From Gadus chalcogrammus (taxonomy: Eukaryota; Chordata; Actinopteri; Gadiformes; Gadidae), in the NCBI RefSeq assembly GCF_026213295.1, contig NC_079428.1, forward strand, positions 9,739,302 to 9,803,301: DNA of 64,000 bases. The letters are read 5' to 3'. Shown here in pieces: positions 1 to 13,606 of the stretch (the stretch's first letter is position 1; each line of letters opens with the position of its first letter). Below the pieces are notes generated by a model. That model made no database searches. It saw nothing but the letters and a program-made list of their open reading frames with translations, and was not told where the DNA came from. The position numbers and the translations under genes were made by a program.

Positions 1-613
1 TCAGCTTGAGACTATCTAACAAGATGAACGCGGGGAAGAGTTACTGGGATGAAACACAACAATTTACCACGCTAGCGTCAAGTGCTATTGATGCTACAAA
101 TTACCTCGGACCAACAGAAACAATTAAACTAATGGCTGTTATCGTGCTTAATTAAACACACGCAGCTCCATTAGCCTTCATTTTATTTGACCGATTGATC
201 TGATCCGTGTTACTCAATCATTTCCCTGTATCAACAGTCAGCAAAAATCTTTGTCTACTTAGCGCAGCATTGTGTGGAACTCAGTGGCAACGGGAAGAAC
301 CGACTTGGCGGAAAGTGTTTGTTTTTCTTCAAAGGACACCCGATAAAAGTCACGCTATAAACGGCGGCTACGACTCTGGGTCCCTGTCCCCCATGTTCGC
401 TGCCGCCCAGGTACTAAAAGCCAGCCTCATTCCACTTCAACAGCCAGTAACACCTCCCTGACATGGGCGTGTGGGTGTGTGTGGGTGGATGGGAGTGGTG
501 GTCGTTGAGAGAGTGAGGGCGCTGACACACTGGGTCTGTCTGAGTGACTTCCGCAGGTTCCACCGCACACCATTTCAACCACTCTTTCACTCCACTTCCA
601 TCTCATTCTGCCG

Positions 614-739
<126 letters not shown>

Positions 740-1369
740 TGGACATCCTTTCAATGTCCCTCTGCCACCCCTGTTTACCACACGTCACTGCCCTGTGCAC
801 ACTCACAAGTTCCCCTATGTGAAAGATTCATGGTTTGCCTCTGCTTCTTATGTGTGTGTTGGTGCGTGCGTGTGTATCTGTGTGTGTATTTGTGTGCGTG
901 TGTAGGGATGTGCGTGTAATTGTGTGTGTGTGTGTGTGTTTATAGGGATGCGTGTGTGTGTGTGAGTGAATCATTGTGTGGTTCGGTGTGTGTGTCTATA
1001 GGGGAGAGCATTTAAGTGTGCTGTGTTGTTAAATGTTTTAATGTGGGTATGTCTGTGTGAGTAAGGATGTGTGTTTGTGTGGCCATGCATGTGTGCATGC
1101 GTTTGTGTGTGTATACAGCTGGGTGTGTGTGTATGTGTGTGAGTGAGTTAGTGTGTGGGTCTGAGTGTTCGTCTATAGGGGTGTGCATTTTAAATGTGGG
1201 TATGTCTGTGTGAGTAAGGAGGCATGTTTATATGTGTGTGTTTGTTTGGCGTGTGGATTCATGTGCCAGTGTATGTGGGGCCTGCAGTAGAAAAGGCTGA
1301 CACAGTGGTACTGGAGAGTGACAGTGCTGGTCTCCATCTGGGGCGAGGAGGACATCATTACCAGCGTGC

Positions 1370-1495
1370 CAAGTGGGGGAGGGAGGTGAGGGAGGTGATG
1401 GAGAGGGAAAGGGGGAGAGAGAGACAGAGAGGGGGAATAAGAAAATAGATCGATTGAAGGGGAAAGGGGGAAGAGAGAGAGAGGGGAAGTCAAAA
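1370..1495. repeat. Purine-rich GGGA/GAGA tract
   Basis: This is an imperfect run of GGGAGG, GAGAGA and GGGGAA units. It is low complexity with no other content. Confidence 0.8.
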
Positions 1496-2409
1496 GGTCT
1501 GTCCAGAATCTTCCTCTACATGTCCATACCTGAATGGACGATACAGGACATGCATTTGTTTTTTATTGGTATATACATACAATCTAAATGTGTCCATATC
1601 TGAATACACCATGTATGTATGCTAATCCCTTTAAAGTTTTTACTTGAATTTCTACACATTTTTTGTGATGGTTATTGTTGTATTTTCTATGTAATTTTCA
1701 GTCAACGGTAGCCATAAACAAAATCTGCATTTCTGAATATCCAGTTTGAAATATTTTCTAATGTAAATACGCCGGCAGAACTGAGATTACTCTGACAGGC
1801 AATTTACTGATTTTAATGACACTCGACATCCACTTGTCACTGTAAAAGCCCTGTGTGTGCGTGTGCTTGTGAGTGTGCGTGTGCGTGCGTGCGCACGTGC
1901 CCCACCAGCAGTAATTTACTAATCTATTTATGTTCACGGCCTAGTTAGCCCGTCAACTCTGCTTCATGTATTTTTTTATTTATCTTCCTGACCAGAGGGA
2001 GGACCAGTTACAGACGGATAAAGTAAATGAGACGAGCTGACCCCATGGAAACCATTCATCGCTAATGGGATGTGTGATAAGCAGGGAGAGAGGGGGAGAG
2101 AAAGAGGCAGCGAGAGAGATACGCTGAGATATAGAGGGGGACTGAAGCAAATGGAAGATGGAGAGTAGGTGCGGAGATTGTTTGTTGTTTGTGTGTGTGT
2201 GTTTGTCTGTGTTTTACCCGGGGGGCCAAAGTCATACTGGGGTCGTTGGGAGCCAACCCGCTGAAGAAACGCCGTTATCTCCTCCGATTCCTCCGTGTGT
2301 AAGCTGAGCTGTGCGCACGGTGTGTGTGGTATCCTGTCTGCTCGGGTAACAAAATGGAGTCAGGCTTCTGATAAAATACTAAATGGTGAACAGGGATATG
2401 ACCCGGTGG

Positions 2410-2550
2410 AACGGGCAGGGGTCCAAGGATCCAGGGGCAGGGACTCAGGGGCCAAGGGACTCAGGGGCCAAGGGACTCAGGGGCCCAGTGACTCTGGGGC
2501 CCAGGGACCCTTTGACTCAGGGGCCCAGTGACTCTGGGGCCAATTGACTC
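2410..2550. repeat. Minisatellite of GACTCAGGGGCCAAGG-type units
   Basis: Seven or eight imperfect copies of a 15-20 bp unit. A higher-order unit, GACTCAGGGGCCCAGTGACT, recurs 40 bp apart within 2474-2541. Confidence 0.85.
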
Positions 2551-3727
2551 CGGGTCTGCTATGGTGTGACGGTGATGGGTGGTCCTTCGACCATGTATGG
2601 GTTTTAGTGTCTTCCCCAGACGGTCGAACGTGCCATGGTTGTCTAAGATCCCCCTTCAATCAAAGAGAACGCCCCCTGTCTACGTTCCGAGCATTACTGC
2701 CCCATGCCCGAGCGGTTAACACCCTCAAACTGTCAGACATAAGTAACACCGCCCATACTTTCCAGACCAAACTCTGTGGTGCAGGACTGGAATAAGACCT
2801 TTTACTAATTGTGTATGTGTTTTTTTGTGCAGTCGTGTTTGTGTGTGTGTGTGTGTGTGTGTGTGAGGAACGTCTCCGTCTTCGACATTATGCATTCCGG
2901 GCGCAAGTGACTTGGCATTTTGCGCGTTGTTTGGGCCCTGTTTATTTACATCTGCAATGTTTCCTTTTTGGCCGCTCGAATTTTAAACAGCCGGCGAAAA
3001 AAATGCAATCCGCAAGGCTTGCTATGGCGCTCCCCATCTGAGAGCATGTGGAGCGGAATAATTTATAAGAAAACCACAATCTCCATCTTGTTTCCTGCAC
3101 TGTTTCCTGCATCTTCCGCTCTCTCCCCCCGTAACGAATGCATTAATCTCCAATGATCGTCGGCTTGAAGTGGAGAAAAGGTATGACCAGGCTTCACAGA
3201 TAGATCGTTTTTTTTTATGAAACTATAGCTCTGGGTTGCTGTAGTGATTGAAAATCTATTACTGAATATGGTTCAAAGGTTCAAACCAATTCTGAAGATT
3301 TGTCCAATTCAGGCATTGAAGCTTCAAATGCCAAAAGGTTCAAAAGTGTATCCCGGATCCCAAAGGGAGAATCAATTCCAACAAGAAAGGTTACAAACCG
3401 AATCCCTTATTTCTCAATCTCAAACATAGGGTACAGATTCAGCCTCAACAAGCCAGAAAGCCGGCATTTCGTAACATCCAGCATGTCACGAAAAACATAT
3501 GCTACGTTAAGTCATCGTCTCGGAAGAGCTCCGCTATCTGCCAGATGTGTGTGTGTTTCCTGCCCCAGACAGCGCCGGCTGCCAGGACCCGCGGCGGTGT
3601 CTGACCAGCTGACACGCTGCAGCACAGGGGGGCTGAGAACCGAGAAGTCCCCGACGGCGTTGACGGTTAGGGAGCGCGTGCGCTACCCTGAACGAGTCCT
3701 CCGAAAACCGTGACAAACCACAGCGCT

Positions 3728-4018
3728 CTCATGTTGCTAGCTAACAACGCTGCGAGCTCACAACGCTTAGCGCTAACACTACGAGCTCACAGCGCTATGA
3801 GTTAACGCTACAAGCTCACAATGCTGCGAGCTCACAAGGCTGCTAGCTCACAGCGTCGGGAGCTGACACTGCTGTTAGCCTACAATGCTTCTAGCTCACA
3901 CCAGCGTTAGCTCACAAAACTGCTAGCTCACACTGCTGCTAGCGCACCAACGCTGCGAGCTCACAGCGCCGCAAATTCACAATGACAAAGCTCACAACGC
4001 TGCTAGCTCACAACGCTA
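3728..4018. repeat. Minisatellite of GCTGCTAGCTCACAAC units
   Basis: About 17 diverged copies of a 16-17 bp unit built around GAGCTCACA and GCTAGCTCACA. The copies carry many AluI/SacI-like AGCT palindromes. Confidence 0.85.
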
Positions 4019-5725
4019 TCACATTAGCATGTGTGCCAAAAAAATCGGAAAATACATATTCTTGGCCGCTTTGTGTTCTTCCGGCAGCGAGGGGAATATT
4101 AACCTTAAAAAGTGTGCCGGTTTAAATTGGGCGATTACAACATTACAAGAGTCAAGGGGAGGCAGTTGCGAGCTCCGACCGCCCTGGCCCGCGCTGAATG
4201 GGTGCTTTGAGCTCTCCGTCCGGCAGCGGAGGCTTCGCTCACCCAGGGGGGGGCCGTCAATTCTAATTCGTCTGTCTGCTGGAAGTGTTTTCCTTTTAGC
4301 CTTTGTTTGCCTGAGCTTTCGAGACGCCCCGTGATCAGAACAACATGTGCCGGACGCCATATTAATGAAGTGTCAAAGGGTTGCAAAAGCGCAAACACAC
4401 ACACACACACCAAACACAACATATTTTTTCTCTGACGGACACAAGATTTACACTCATAAACAAAAGGTGCAAACATACGTGCCTATGGACACACACACGC
4501 ATTAAAACAGCTGCCAGTAATGACACAGTAATCATATGCAGTGTTATGTATGTTGTTATAGCCATCGCTGAGGGCAACGTGTGTCAAACAAAGCTATGTC
4601 TACAGTTTACCTCGCAAGGTGTTGAAAGATATATGGTGTTGAATAATGCCGGAGGGTTGTTGTCAAATGAACAGGGAAATTTCCACATCACAGTGATTGG
4701 CTCGTTTTAAATTGAAGATCAGAGATGGCAGTTAATATAAAATTATTATTATTAAACACCCTAGACTGCCAAATTCCTATTAAAAAGGCTATTAAACACT
4801 ACAAAGCGGCACACACACACACACACACACACGCAGTTACACTGAAATACACACCCACAAACACACACTCGCAGGGAGAGTGTTGGGATTTGAGCGCTCG
4901 AGGGCTTGTGATTGGGTTGTTTGAAAGTGACAGTGTTACACAAGCCAATGGCGAGGCAGAGTGGAAACGCAACGTGATTTCACCAGTTGGAAGACTGGTG
5001 CGGATTTCCATTAGCTGATACTAAACTTTTCTTTTTCAGTTGATGATTTAGTAATGTGAGTTTTGGCCATAATATAGTCAGTTGAAGGATGGGTTAATGT
5101 GACTGCGGAACGTCTGACTTTGTGAATTCAAACGTGATTGATGTCCAAGAAATTATAAGATAAAATAGATAAGTGGAATCTTGAGGGTATCTCTTATTAA
5201 GCATACTCTTCGGCTTGTGACAGCGAAAATTAAGATTATATTGAGTATTCAAATCTTCTTTGATGGCGTTTCAACAACGCAATGCCACAAGATTGAACTG
5301 TTTCATAAACGCTAAACAATTAGAGTTTTTAAATATGGATCGTAAATTCATAGCTAGGTGTGTCCCCATGGCTTTGAATCAAACACCGTCTAAATGTTAA
5401 ATAGCAAAAAAAGGGCCGGCAAATATTGTAGAGTCATGATATTTTTATGCCGTTTCATCAAAAACGAGTTTCGTGTGCCACGCTAATACGATGAATTAAG
5501 TCAATAAGGCTAACGAGAGCTAAACAAGCTGCGCTGTTTTTTTCCGTGTATCGGAGAGGACATTTCTGGAACAAATATAGCGGAACCTTAGTGTTTACAT
5601 TAATCATGTTTTGGAAACAAAATATTCTTTGGACCAAAATAGGTAATAGAGAAGTTTGTGCAGTGCAAAGATATACAAATAACACAAATTACTCCAATAA
5701 ATAATGGACCAAAACAAAACCCGTG

Positions 5726-5728
<3 letters not shown>

Positions 5729-5774
<46 letters not shown>

Positions 5775-5780
5775 GACAGA
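5729..5780. repeat. (AC)21 followed by GACA units
   Basis: This is a perfect AC array that ends in GACAGACAGACGGA. Confidence 0.95.
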
Positions 5781-6842
5781 CGGACCTCGTATCCCCCCTG
5801 TTCCCTAACCGTCGTGGACGGGGGGATGGGAGTGTGTGCTCGAGTGCCTCTTCTTTGTTCACTCTGGTTAAGATAAACAAACTGTTTGCTGGCTGACATT
5901 TACAGACTCAGCGGTCGGCCCCAGCGAGTTAAGGAAAACATTGGATAGATATTTATTTATATCTAAATAAATAAAATCATATTTCATGGTTGCCTCCGGA
6001 CGGCGGTGGCCGGCGCAGCGTAGATGTTTTCCGTTAATTAGGGAACTTGTTTTTCCACCTGTGGGGGAAGCGAAGGGCGGGAATCATTTGGGAAGCAGAC
6101 TCTGTTTGGGGACAAGAAGCACGCAAACACCTTGGCGGTTTCTAGGGCGTGCTCCTATGTGTGTGTGTGTCTGTGTGTGTGCGTGTGCGTGTGTATGAAG
6201 GGGATTCCACTGGCGACGATGCAATTCCTGAGAGGAGACTTGTTATTGTTTTGTTATTTTTCCTGCATGGCGAGGGAAAAACAAGTTTTCCCGGTCTGGC
6301 GCCTCGCCTGGTTTCCAAGCTAAAAAAACGGTCTCTGAGGATGTAAATTGTACGGTATTATAATGAGTAACAGGTATATAGTAACAAACATCGCAACAAC
6401 AACAGCCCTGGGCCGTGTGTGTGTCGTGTGCTAGTCTTAGGGACGGTAAATGAAACACATTTATCCTTAAGATTCCTTCATCTATGTTGACGAAACGTAG
6501 AGTCGCACAAAAAAGACAAAGGAAACTGTTTCAGTTTGAAGGCAGTTTGAACGTTGTGCCGAGATGTTTAGCAGGTTCAAAACTAGCAAAAAAGCTGACA
6601 AGATATTAATTTAAAAGCAGGGAAAAAGGCCTGATGGCACACATCCCTGAAGTTTAATTATCTGTAGTCCGGAAAAGCATTTCTGATGATTAAAGAATTT
6701 GACAGACTGCAGTCTGCATGCATTCGTAATGTCTTTGTCTCCTGGCGCCTGCTGTGTGGGGCCAGGAGTCCTCTATGAAACGACAAATGATCAAAATGAA
6801 ATATATCAGAAGGATTACATGCACACTCAAGGCCTTCACACC

Positions 6843-6844
<2 letters not shown>

Positions 6845-6885
<41 letters not shown>

Positions 6886-6948
6886 AGCCAGACTTATACA
6901 CCACAGTCGCACACCACATGTGCACACACATACACACACACACACAAA
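6845..6948. repeat. AC microsatellites
   Basis: Two AC arrays are separated by about 35 bp of unique sequence. Confidence 0.9.
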
Positions 6949-7929
6949 GCCCATATACAGATGCACCACACAGATGGATAAACGCAAACAAAGTACTGCA
7001 TAACTGCCCTTTTCCCCAAGATCAAGGCTATGTTGTTGCTAGCGGTTTGATCGACCTAGATGTCGGAACAGCCAATCTAACAATCTCCCCGTCGACCTTT
7101 GCGGTACAATACCGCCCTCCTCTTTGTGTGTCTGCGGCCTCGCTCACGACTGTCGTGCGGTTCTGCAGCGGCAAAACCTCGCTCTGACCCGAAATAATGT
7201 GTGCCTTCACAGGAGGTCTTCTTTTCTTCCCCTTCTTTCTCTGAGGGGACTTTATCTAGCTTTTTTGCTGTATCGAAACTCAAAATGTTCTCCTTGACCT
7301 TCCTTGAACTTTGACCTCAGGGACGGTCTGTGGTGGCTCTAGCAGCACGACTGAGCTGGTGTAGGCCTGGGCGGTATATTCGCTACAATTTTCATGATGC
7401 ATTTTGTTTTATTATTATATATATTTTGTATTATATATATATTTTGTGTTATAATATTATATTTATTATTGTAGTATTTTATTGTGTTATTCGTTTCGGA
7501 ATATAACATTTTTATTTACTGCTGTGTTGTTTTTCGACTAAATTACTCTAATGAAATATACTATAACTTTAACAAATCTTTTAGATAGCCTACTTCGTTT
7601 TCTTAACAGCTATTTTAAATTGCATTTGTCACTAATATAAACGAGAACCCCTCCTCAAAGTTGTATTCATGAATGTTTACGTTCAGGGGCTTCAATCTAT
7701 GATATATAAACAAATGAAAGGAAATTTGTGTTTGCGGTGGAATCAATAACAGATGCATATTACCCTCAAGGCTAAACTCACTTCCCAACCTACTCCTCGC
7801 TGCAGAGCATTCATCCACCCACATCCACCTCCAACTGCACCTCAACCCCACCCTCCTGCACACACACCACGTTGCTCTCAGCATGCTCGGAAGTAAACCA
7901 TCAACGTTTCAATCCACCAGAGGCTGGCG

Positions 7930-8295
7930 AAAGAAAGAGAGAGCTAGAGAGAGAGAGACACAGAGAGAGAGAGGAGGAGGAAGGGGAGAGGGTTAGGGAG
8001 GGAGTGTGGGTGTGTGACATAGAGATCGAGTTAGGAAGGGGGATTGAGAAAGACAGAGTGAGAGACAGATAAGGGGAGATTGTGAGATACAGAGAGAAAG
8101 AGGAGAAGAAGGGAGATAGAGACCGAGAAGGAGGGAGAGAGAGGGAGACGGATCCAGAGAGGCCAAGGGAGAGGGAAGGGGATCGGTAAGGGTGCGCGAG
8201 AGAGAGAGAGAGAGAGACAGACAGAGGAAAGGTAGGAAGAGATAGAGATTAATGTAAATATAGAGACGGTCACAGAGAGAGAGGTGAAGCCGGAG
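7930..8295. repeat. Imperfect GA-rich purine tract
   Basis: GAGA, GGGA and AAGG units fill about 360 bp on the plus strand. The transcript strand is therefore CU-rich. No gene is present. Confidence 0.85.
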
Positions 8296-8399
8296 AGAGC
8301 GAAGGCTGAAGGACAGCACTAGCCTGAGGTAGGAGGAGAGGGAGGCCGCTGAGGATGAAGGTGGAAGGGCTGGAGGCGGGGAGAAGAGAGGCAGAGGTG

Positions 8400-8560
8400 A
8401 ACACACACACACGCACACACGCACACACACTCACACGCACGCAGGCACACACGCACACGTGCAACCTTGCTACTCTCTCCTGTCTGCATGAAGGACAAGG
8501 CCAGAGGAATAGGGAGAGGGAGGGAGGGAGGGAGGGAGGGAGGGAGGGAGGGAGGGAGGT
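8400..8560. repeat. AC array and (GGGA)n array
   Basis: ACAC/ACGC repeats occupy 8400-8461. A clean GGGA array of about eleven units occupies 8514-8559. Confidence 0.9.
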
Positions 8561-8589
8561 AAACAGCTGGTGTGCTTCACCACTACCTT

Positions 8590-8820
8590 GTCTTACACAC
8601 GGCCCAGAGCAACAGCCGCACATACACAGATTTGTGTTTTAAAAAGGTTTTTTTGTGTGTATGTGTGCATGTGTGTGTGTGTGTGTATGTGTACACAAGT
8701 GTGTGTGTGTTCGTGTGTGTGCGACTGAACCGTGTCGAACACGCGGCCCACAGAGAGACAGATTTGTGTTTCAAGAAGTAGGCCACTTTTGTTTTTGTTG
8801 AGCTAAAGGGTGTGTGTGTG

Positions 8821-8861
<41 letters not shown>

Positions 8862-8890
8862 ATGTTTGCATGTGTGTTCGGCGGGACAAG
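8590..8890. repeat. Duplicated segment with GT arrays
   Basis: The phrase CAGATTTGTGTTTTAAAAAG at 8627-8646 recurs as CAGATTTGTGTTTCAAGAAG at 8759-8778. In both places CACGGCCCA or CGCGGCCCA precedes it and a GT array follows it. This indicates a tandem duplication of about 130 bp whose GT parts have since expanded. Confidence 0.7.
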
Positions 8891-9835
8891 ATGCTCGCTG
8901 TCGTGCCGATGTGTTCATCGTATCTTGTGAATATGGCTAATGGTGCCTGTGGTTAAGAATTTCTTTTTTTTATAAATAAATAAACAAATGTCACACTTGT
9001 CAACCACATCTTATCATGCTCAGAGGGCCGGGGATGACAGAGGCTGGTGGCTATGATATTAGATTGGAATTAGCGTCCGCTGACCGAGCTCATGCGACAG
9101 GTCACATGAAAGCAGCGCATGAGCTAACGCACGCTAACACATGCTCCGCCCCGGAGCAGACAAGACAACCCGTATCGAGGGCCTTTCTGAGTTCTGGAAC
9201 ACACTCTGGATTTGATTTTAGAACGATTTTGGAACCATTATCTATGTTCTTAGTGTTGTGTTTCACTCGTGACGATTGCGAGTTCAAACCTCACCTTTAA
9301 TGTTAATTATTTTATGATTTGTCACAAACAAACACTGTCTGAGAGGATTAAATCATCATTATAGAATTCTAAGTAAATCATTCTGGATTGGTATTTGACA
9401 CCAGCGGGCTGTCGGGTGGCTGCTCTCTCACAGCATCACATCCTACCCCCGCGAGCACTGAGCAGTGGCATTTCAACTGCCATTTAAATGAACAAAATAA
9501 CAACAATGAGCTTTGCACTATTACCAAGCGGGGAGACGGGGAACAATGAAAAAGTAATCCCCCTTTTGTCCCTCACTGTCTTTTGTCTCCCTTTTTCTTT
9601 CTCCCTGCTTGCTTCATCACTCTTTCCTTCGCCTCTCCTTCACTCTCACTCACTCTTGCTGTCCTCTGTCACCCCCCTCTGTCTCTCTCTCCCTCCCCTC
9701 TCTCTCTGTACTCCTCTGATGACTAACCTTTCTACAGTGAAGTGCTCCCTCTCCACGAAAAGCCTCTGAGCTCGTCCCTCTCTGTTTCCCTCCTCGCGAC
9801 TGTCAGCGTTCCTTATCGTCCCACTCCGAGCAGTC

Positions 9836-9907
9836 CCCCACCTTCCTGCCTCCCCCCCCCCCCTCACCCACGTCACCCTCTCTCCCTCCCCCCCCCCCCC
9901 CCCCCCT
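9836..9907. repeat. C homopolymers in a pyrimidine tract
   Basis: Runs of C up to about 16 nt sit at the end of a CT-rich tract that begins near 9580. Confidence 0.9.
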
Positions 9908-10120
9908 CTTCTCCATTGTTTATCTCTGATGCTGGTAATGGGCACGCTGTAATTTCTCATTTGTAACAATATCAAAAAGCAATTACGAAGCACCGCCACC
10001 AAGAGCCACTGAACAATGTTGGCCATCAATCACCAGAGGCGGAGGAAAGGTTTGGACTGAGGACTGGGGGGGGTTGATGTAGAGCCTGGCACAGGGTAGT
10101 GTGAGGGATGGAAGGGTGTT

Positions 10121-10294
10121 GGGGGGGGGGGGGGGGGGGCTAGGTCCCACTCCAGTCTTTCTGTTTGTTTCTCTGTTTCCCTGTTTGGTTCGAGCAGTGG
10201 GATTTGTGTTTGGTGTTTTTGGTACTTTCGGGGAATAATTGTTTTGCTTGTTTTTTTGTCTCAGGGGGGGGGTGGGGGGGGGGGGGGGGGGGGG
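10121..10294. repeat. G homopolymers (19 and 21 nt)
   Basis: G19 lies at 10121-10139 and G21 at 10274-10294, the latter preceded by G9-T. The 120 bp between them is unique. Such runs are quadruplex-prone and unstable in length. Confidence 0.95.
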
Positions 10295-10878
10295 TGGGTG
10301 GTGTGAGATGCCGGTTTGTTGTTTGAGGCTTTGGATTTGGAGTTGTTTGGATTTGGAGTTGTTTGGATTAGACGCGTGTATTTCAGGACATTTTGTCATT
10401 TTCCCTGAGTGTGTGTTATTAGAATTTATTTTGATCTAGCGGAAACGTTTAATTAATTTCTCCACTCAAACGCTCGAGCCTGCGTGCCAACGAGGCAGGG
10501 GACAGCCATGTCTGGTTGTCACATGTGCTGCACATAAACCTTCTACTTTAACACATTTCTTTGATCACCATAAACACAAGAAAGCGTACAAAGCGTACAT
10601 CTACTACCATCTCCATGGCGCAGGTCCATCTCCAATTCCGTTGCTCTTCCCCTTGAGCACTTATTGACAGCTTACTTCCTCCTGATGGTCTCTCGCGCTC
10701 TCTCGCTCTCTTTCCCTCTCTCGCCCACACACACACACACACAGGGCCAAACATTTCAGTCGATCAATAGAATGATGGCTGCGGACGACCACCCACCTCT
10801 GTACGTGATGAAACAGACCCGTATACACACAAGCGTGTGCATGTTTTTGCGTGAGTGAAAGCATGTCTATCGATGTGC

Positions 10879-10883
<5 letters not shown>

Positions 10884-10909
<26 letters not shown>

Positions 10910-10933
10910 TTGAAGGACAGAGAGAGACAGAAA

Positions 10934-10970
<37 letters not shown>
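10884..10970. repeat. (GA)n arrays
   Basis: Two GA arrays (10884-10909 and 10936-10970) are separated by a short degenerate spacer. Confidence 0.95.
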
Positions 10971-10973
<3 letters not shown>

Positions 10974-11985
10974 TCCAATTACTCCTTCTCTTCCCTGAGC
11001 TACTCCCTCTGGAAAACCCCAATCTCGCCTGTCTTCCCCCCACCCTCCACACGCAGTCAGGAGCCTCACCCCACATTCAGAGGGCGAGCTTTAGATGCGA
11101 TGGAGGTGCTCACTACAGACACAAAGGTGAGATCGGAGCCCAAAACGATTACCCACAATCCACCCGATGCAGCGGCATGGAAGGTCACCTTCACACACAC
11201 ACATACACACACGCACACACACCAATTGAAACGCACACATTGTTTGAGTTGACGTCGTGCACGCCTGTCTACCCGCACAGTTACTGCTCAATCTGCCCGG
11301 GGGGAGGGGGTTGAGGGCTGAGGATGAAATCTGCATATAAACGAGCTGATGAACATGTTTGTCAAAGTAGTGTTTGAGGCAGACTTGCTATTGAGGTTTC
11401 TGAGGTCAGAACAATCAACTATATTTACTTAACCCTAGTTAACACAAAACTATGGAATATTTTTTGTTTGGCAATCATTCAAAGGCGAAAAATGTATAAA
11501 CGTCTGTTTGATGCAGAAGCCCTCTTGAAGTCTCTTAGTTTAAGAGAGTCTAACTTCATTTCATTACCACAATTTTGATACAACACTGGCAAGCAAATGA
11601 ACCTGACTTGGCGTAGAAGTGGGCAAGATTTCATTACGACTATTTTCAAGCAGCAGTCAACCAAAGACTACGGCTATTCCATGAGGACTACTTTGCTGCG
11701 ATTATTCATAGGCGACTATTATGTGGATACTATTTGTTGTTTTAATTAGGGTTCATGCAGTGACGTATGACATCCATAACGAGGACTTTCAGTCATTAGA
11801 AGTGTTTCCACAACACGTTGATCCTCTCCCTGGATAGTCTCTAATGAAGCCTAAGCATGGACATGAACCCATAAATATGCACAGGATCACATGGTGGGAG
11901 TATATCCATGCAACGAGCTGGGTGATGTACTTGAATTTCAATCAATTCAGCGTCCTATGTGTATCAAACTGAGTCCATGTTTGCA

Positions 11986-12024
<39 letters not shown>

Positions 12025-12954
12025 ATTTTTCTAACATTGCCCTAACTTCATCATTAATCCCTTTATTGAATGATACACTTTATTCCATAAGTAATGCCAA
12101 ACTATTCACAATCATCTCCTTTTTCCATTATATCCCCATTAAATATTCAAAAATACATGAAAAACAACCCATCGCCCAGAGGCACTGAGACACCATTGTA
12201 TATCCTGTTTAGGTAAATACAATGAAATGAATTAAAAAGTTTCTCAGCCCCATCTTTCAATTTCAAGGTGTGTGTATTTATTCAACATAACTTTAGCTCA
12301 CACACATACACCAACGCACACACACCCGCACCTCTCTGTCTGTATCACTTTTACACACCCCCCCCCCCCGTCGCCCTCTGTATTTTACCCTCCTAGAGAA
12401 GCCCTTCTTGGTGGGTTCTCAGCACAAGCAACAGCCTTCAGAGCCTCCAAGACGGAGGCTGCACGAAAGCACACAGGCAAACACTTTCCCAGAGAGCAAA
12501 GGAATGAGATTTATTGGACAACATGTGTATGTATCCACATCTCTGGCAGGTGCATGTACGTGTCGTGTTTGTGAGGATTTGTGTTTACATGCTTGACAGT
12601 GTGGAAGATGTGTTGCAGACTGCCACACAGCATGCAAGCGACAAGTGCTGCCGGCCCTACACACACGTGCGCACACACACACGCGCGCACACACGTAAGC
12701 ACAAACACCCACACAAACACACGTATATATACCTATAGGTGATTCATAGACATACACATACCCACGCCTCATTATTTATAATTGAGCACCCGTTTGCCGG
12801 CAGTGCCTTGGCCTCCAGTAGCCACGCTGACTGCGTACGGAGGCGGGGGCAGGGGGGGTAAACATGCAGGATCAGGAAGAAGGCTTCAGGATACCCCATT
12901 AAAAACAATGGCTGAGTGAGACAGAGAAGAGTGAACCCTAATATTAAATGTAAT

Positions 12955-13098
12955 AATGTGGGGCGAGATGAGGTGAGAGTGGGTGATACGGGGGTGAGAC
13001 GGGGTGAGACAGGGTTGTGGGACAGGGTGAGAGTGGGTGAGATGGGGTGAGGAGGGGGTGAGACGGGGTGGTGGGACGGGGTGAGCGGAGGTGAGCTT
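12955..13098. repeat. Minisatellite of GGGGTGAGA-type units
   Basis: There are about twelve imperfect copies of GTGAGACGGG and GTGAGAGTGG units. The G-run spacing allows quadruplex formation on the plus strand. Confidence 0.85.
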
Positions 13099-13546
13099 GA
13101 TTAGCTCGGCGTTAGAGGTAAAGGAGGTGGGTCCCTGGTAAGGTTGTTTTTTATCTTTTGGGGTCGCGCTCCGCTGAAAAAGCCTAACTCAGGGTCGTAG
13201 TTCACACGGAGGCTGCCTGTGTAATTTACTTGAAGAGCGGAGAAAAATGGACGAATTTAAAGGTGAATATGAATAAAAGGCTGAGAAGAGGAACAGCCTC
13301 CGAGCTGGGGTGATGTGTTTGTGTGCTTGTGTGCTTTTGTGTGGGAATTTGAAATGCATGAGAACCGAATATAAAAACCGAAGGTTGACATTTGAAAGAA
13401 TGGACGGCAGGGTGGGTGTCAGAGCGTGAGTTTGTGTATGTGTGTTTGAGTGTGTGTTAGCACGGCACCAGGGCAAAAGGCATGGTTCATGTGTTCTCAA
13501 GGCAAGTGGTCTCCCCCTCTGAATGACCCAATCCCTCTCCCAGTCC

Positions 13547-13548
<2 letters not shown>

Positions 13549-13602
<54 letters not shown>
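13549..13602. repeat. (CT)27 microsatellite
   Basis: The CT array is uninterrupted. A longer pyrimidine-rich region continues from 13760 to 14045. Confidence 0.97.

Positions 13603-13606
<4 letters not shown>

Noticed and set aside
3300..3713. 137-codon open frame in CpG-rich sequence, considered as a beta-neurexin first exon or a separate gene
   Set aside because: It lies on the plus strand, opposite to the gene, with no signal peptide and none of the HHFH, SVPIAI or RGGHAG motifs.
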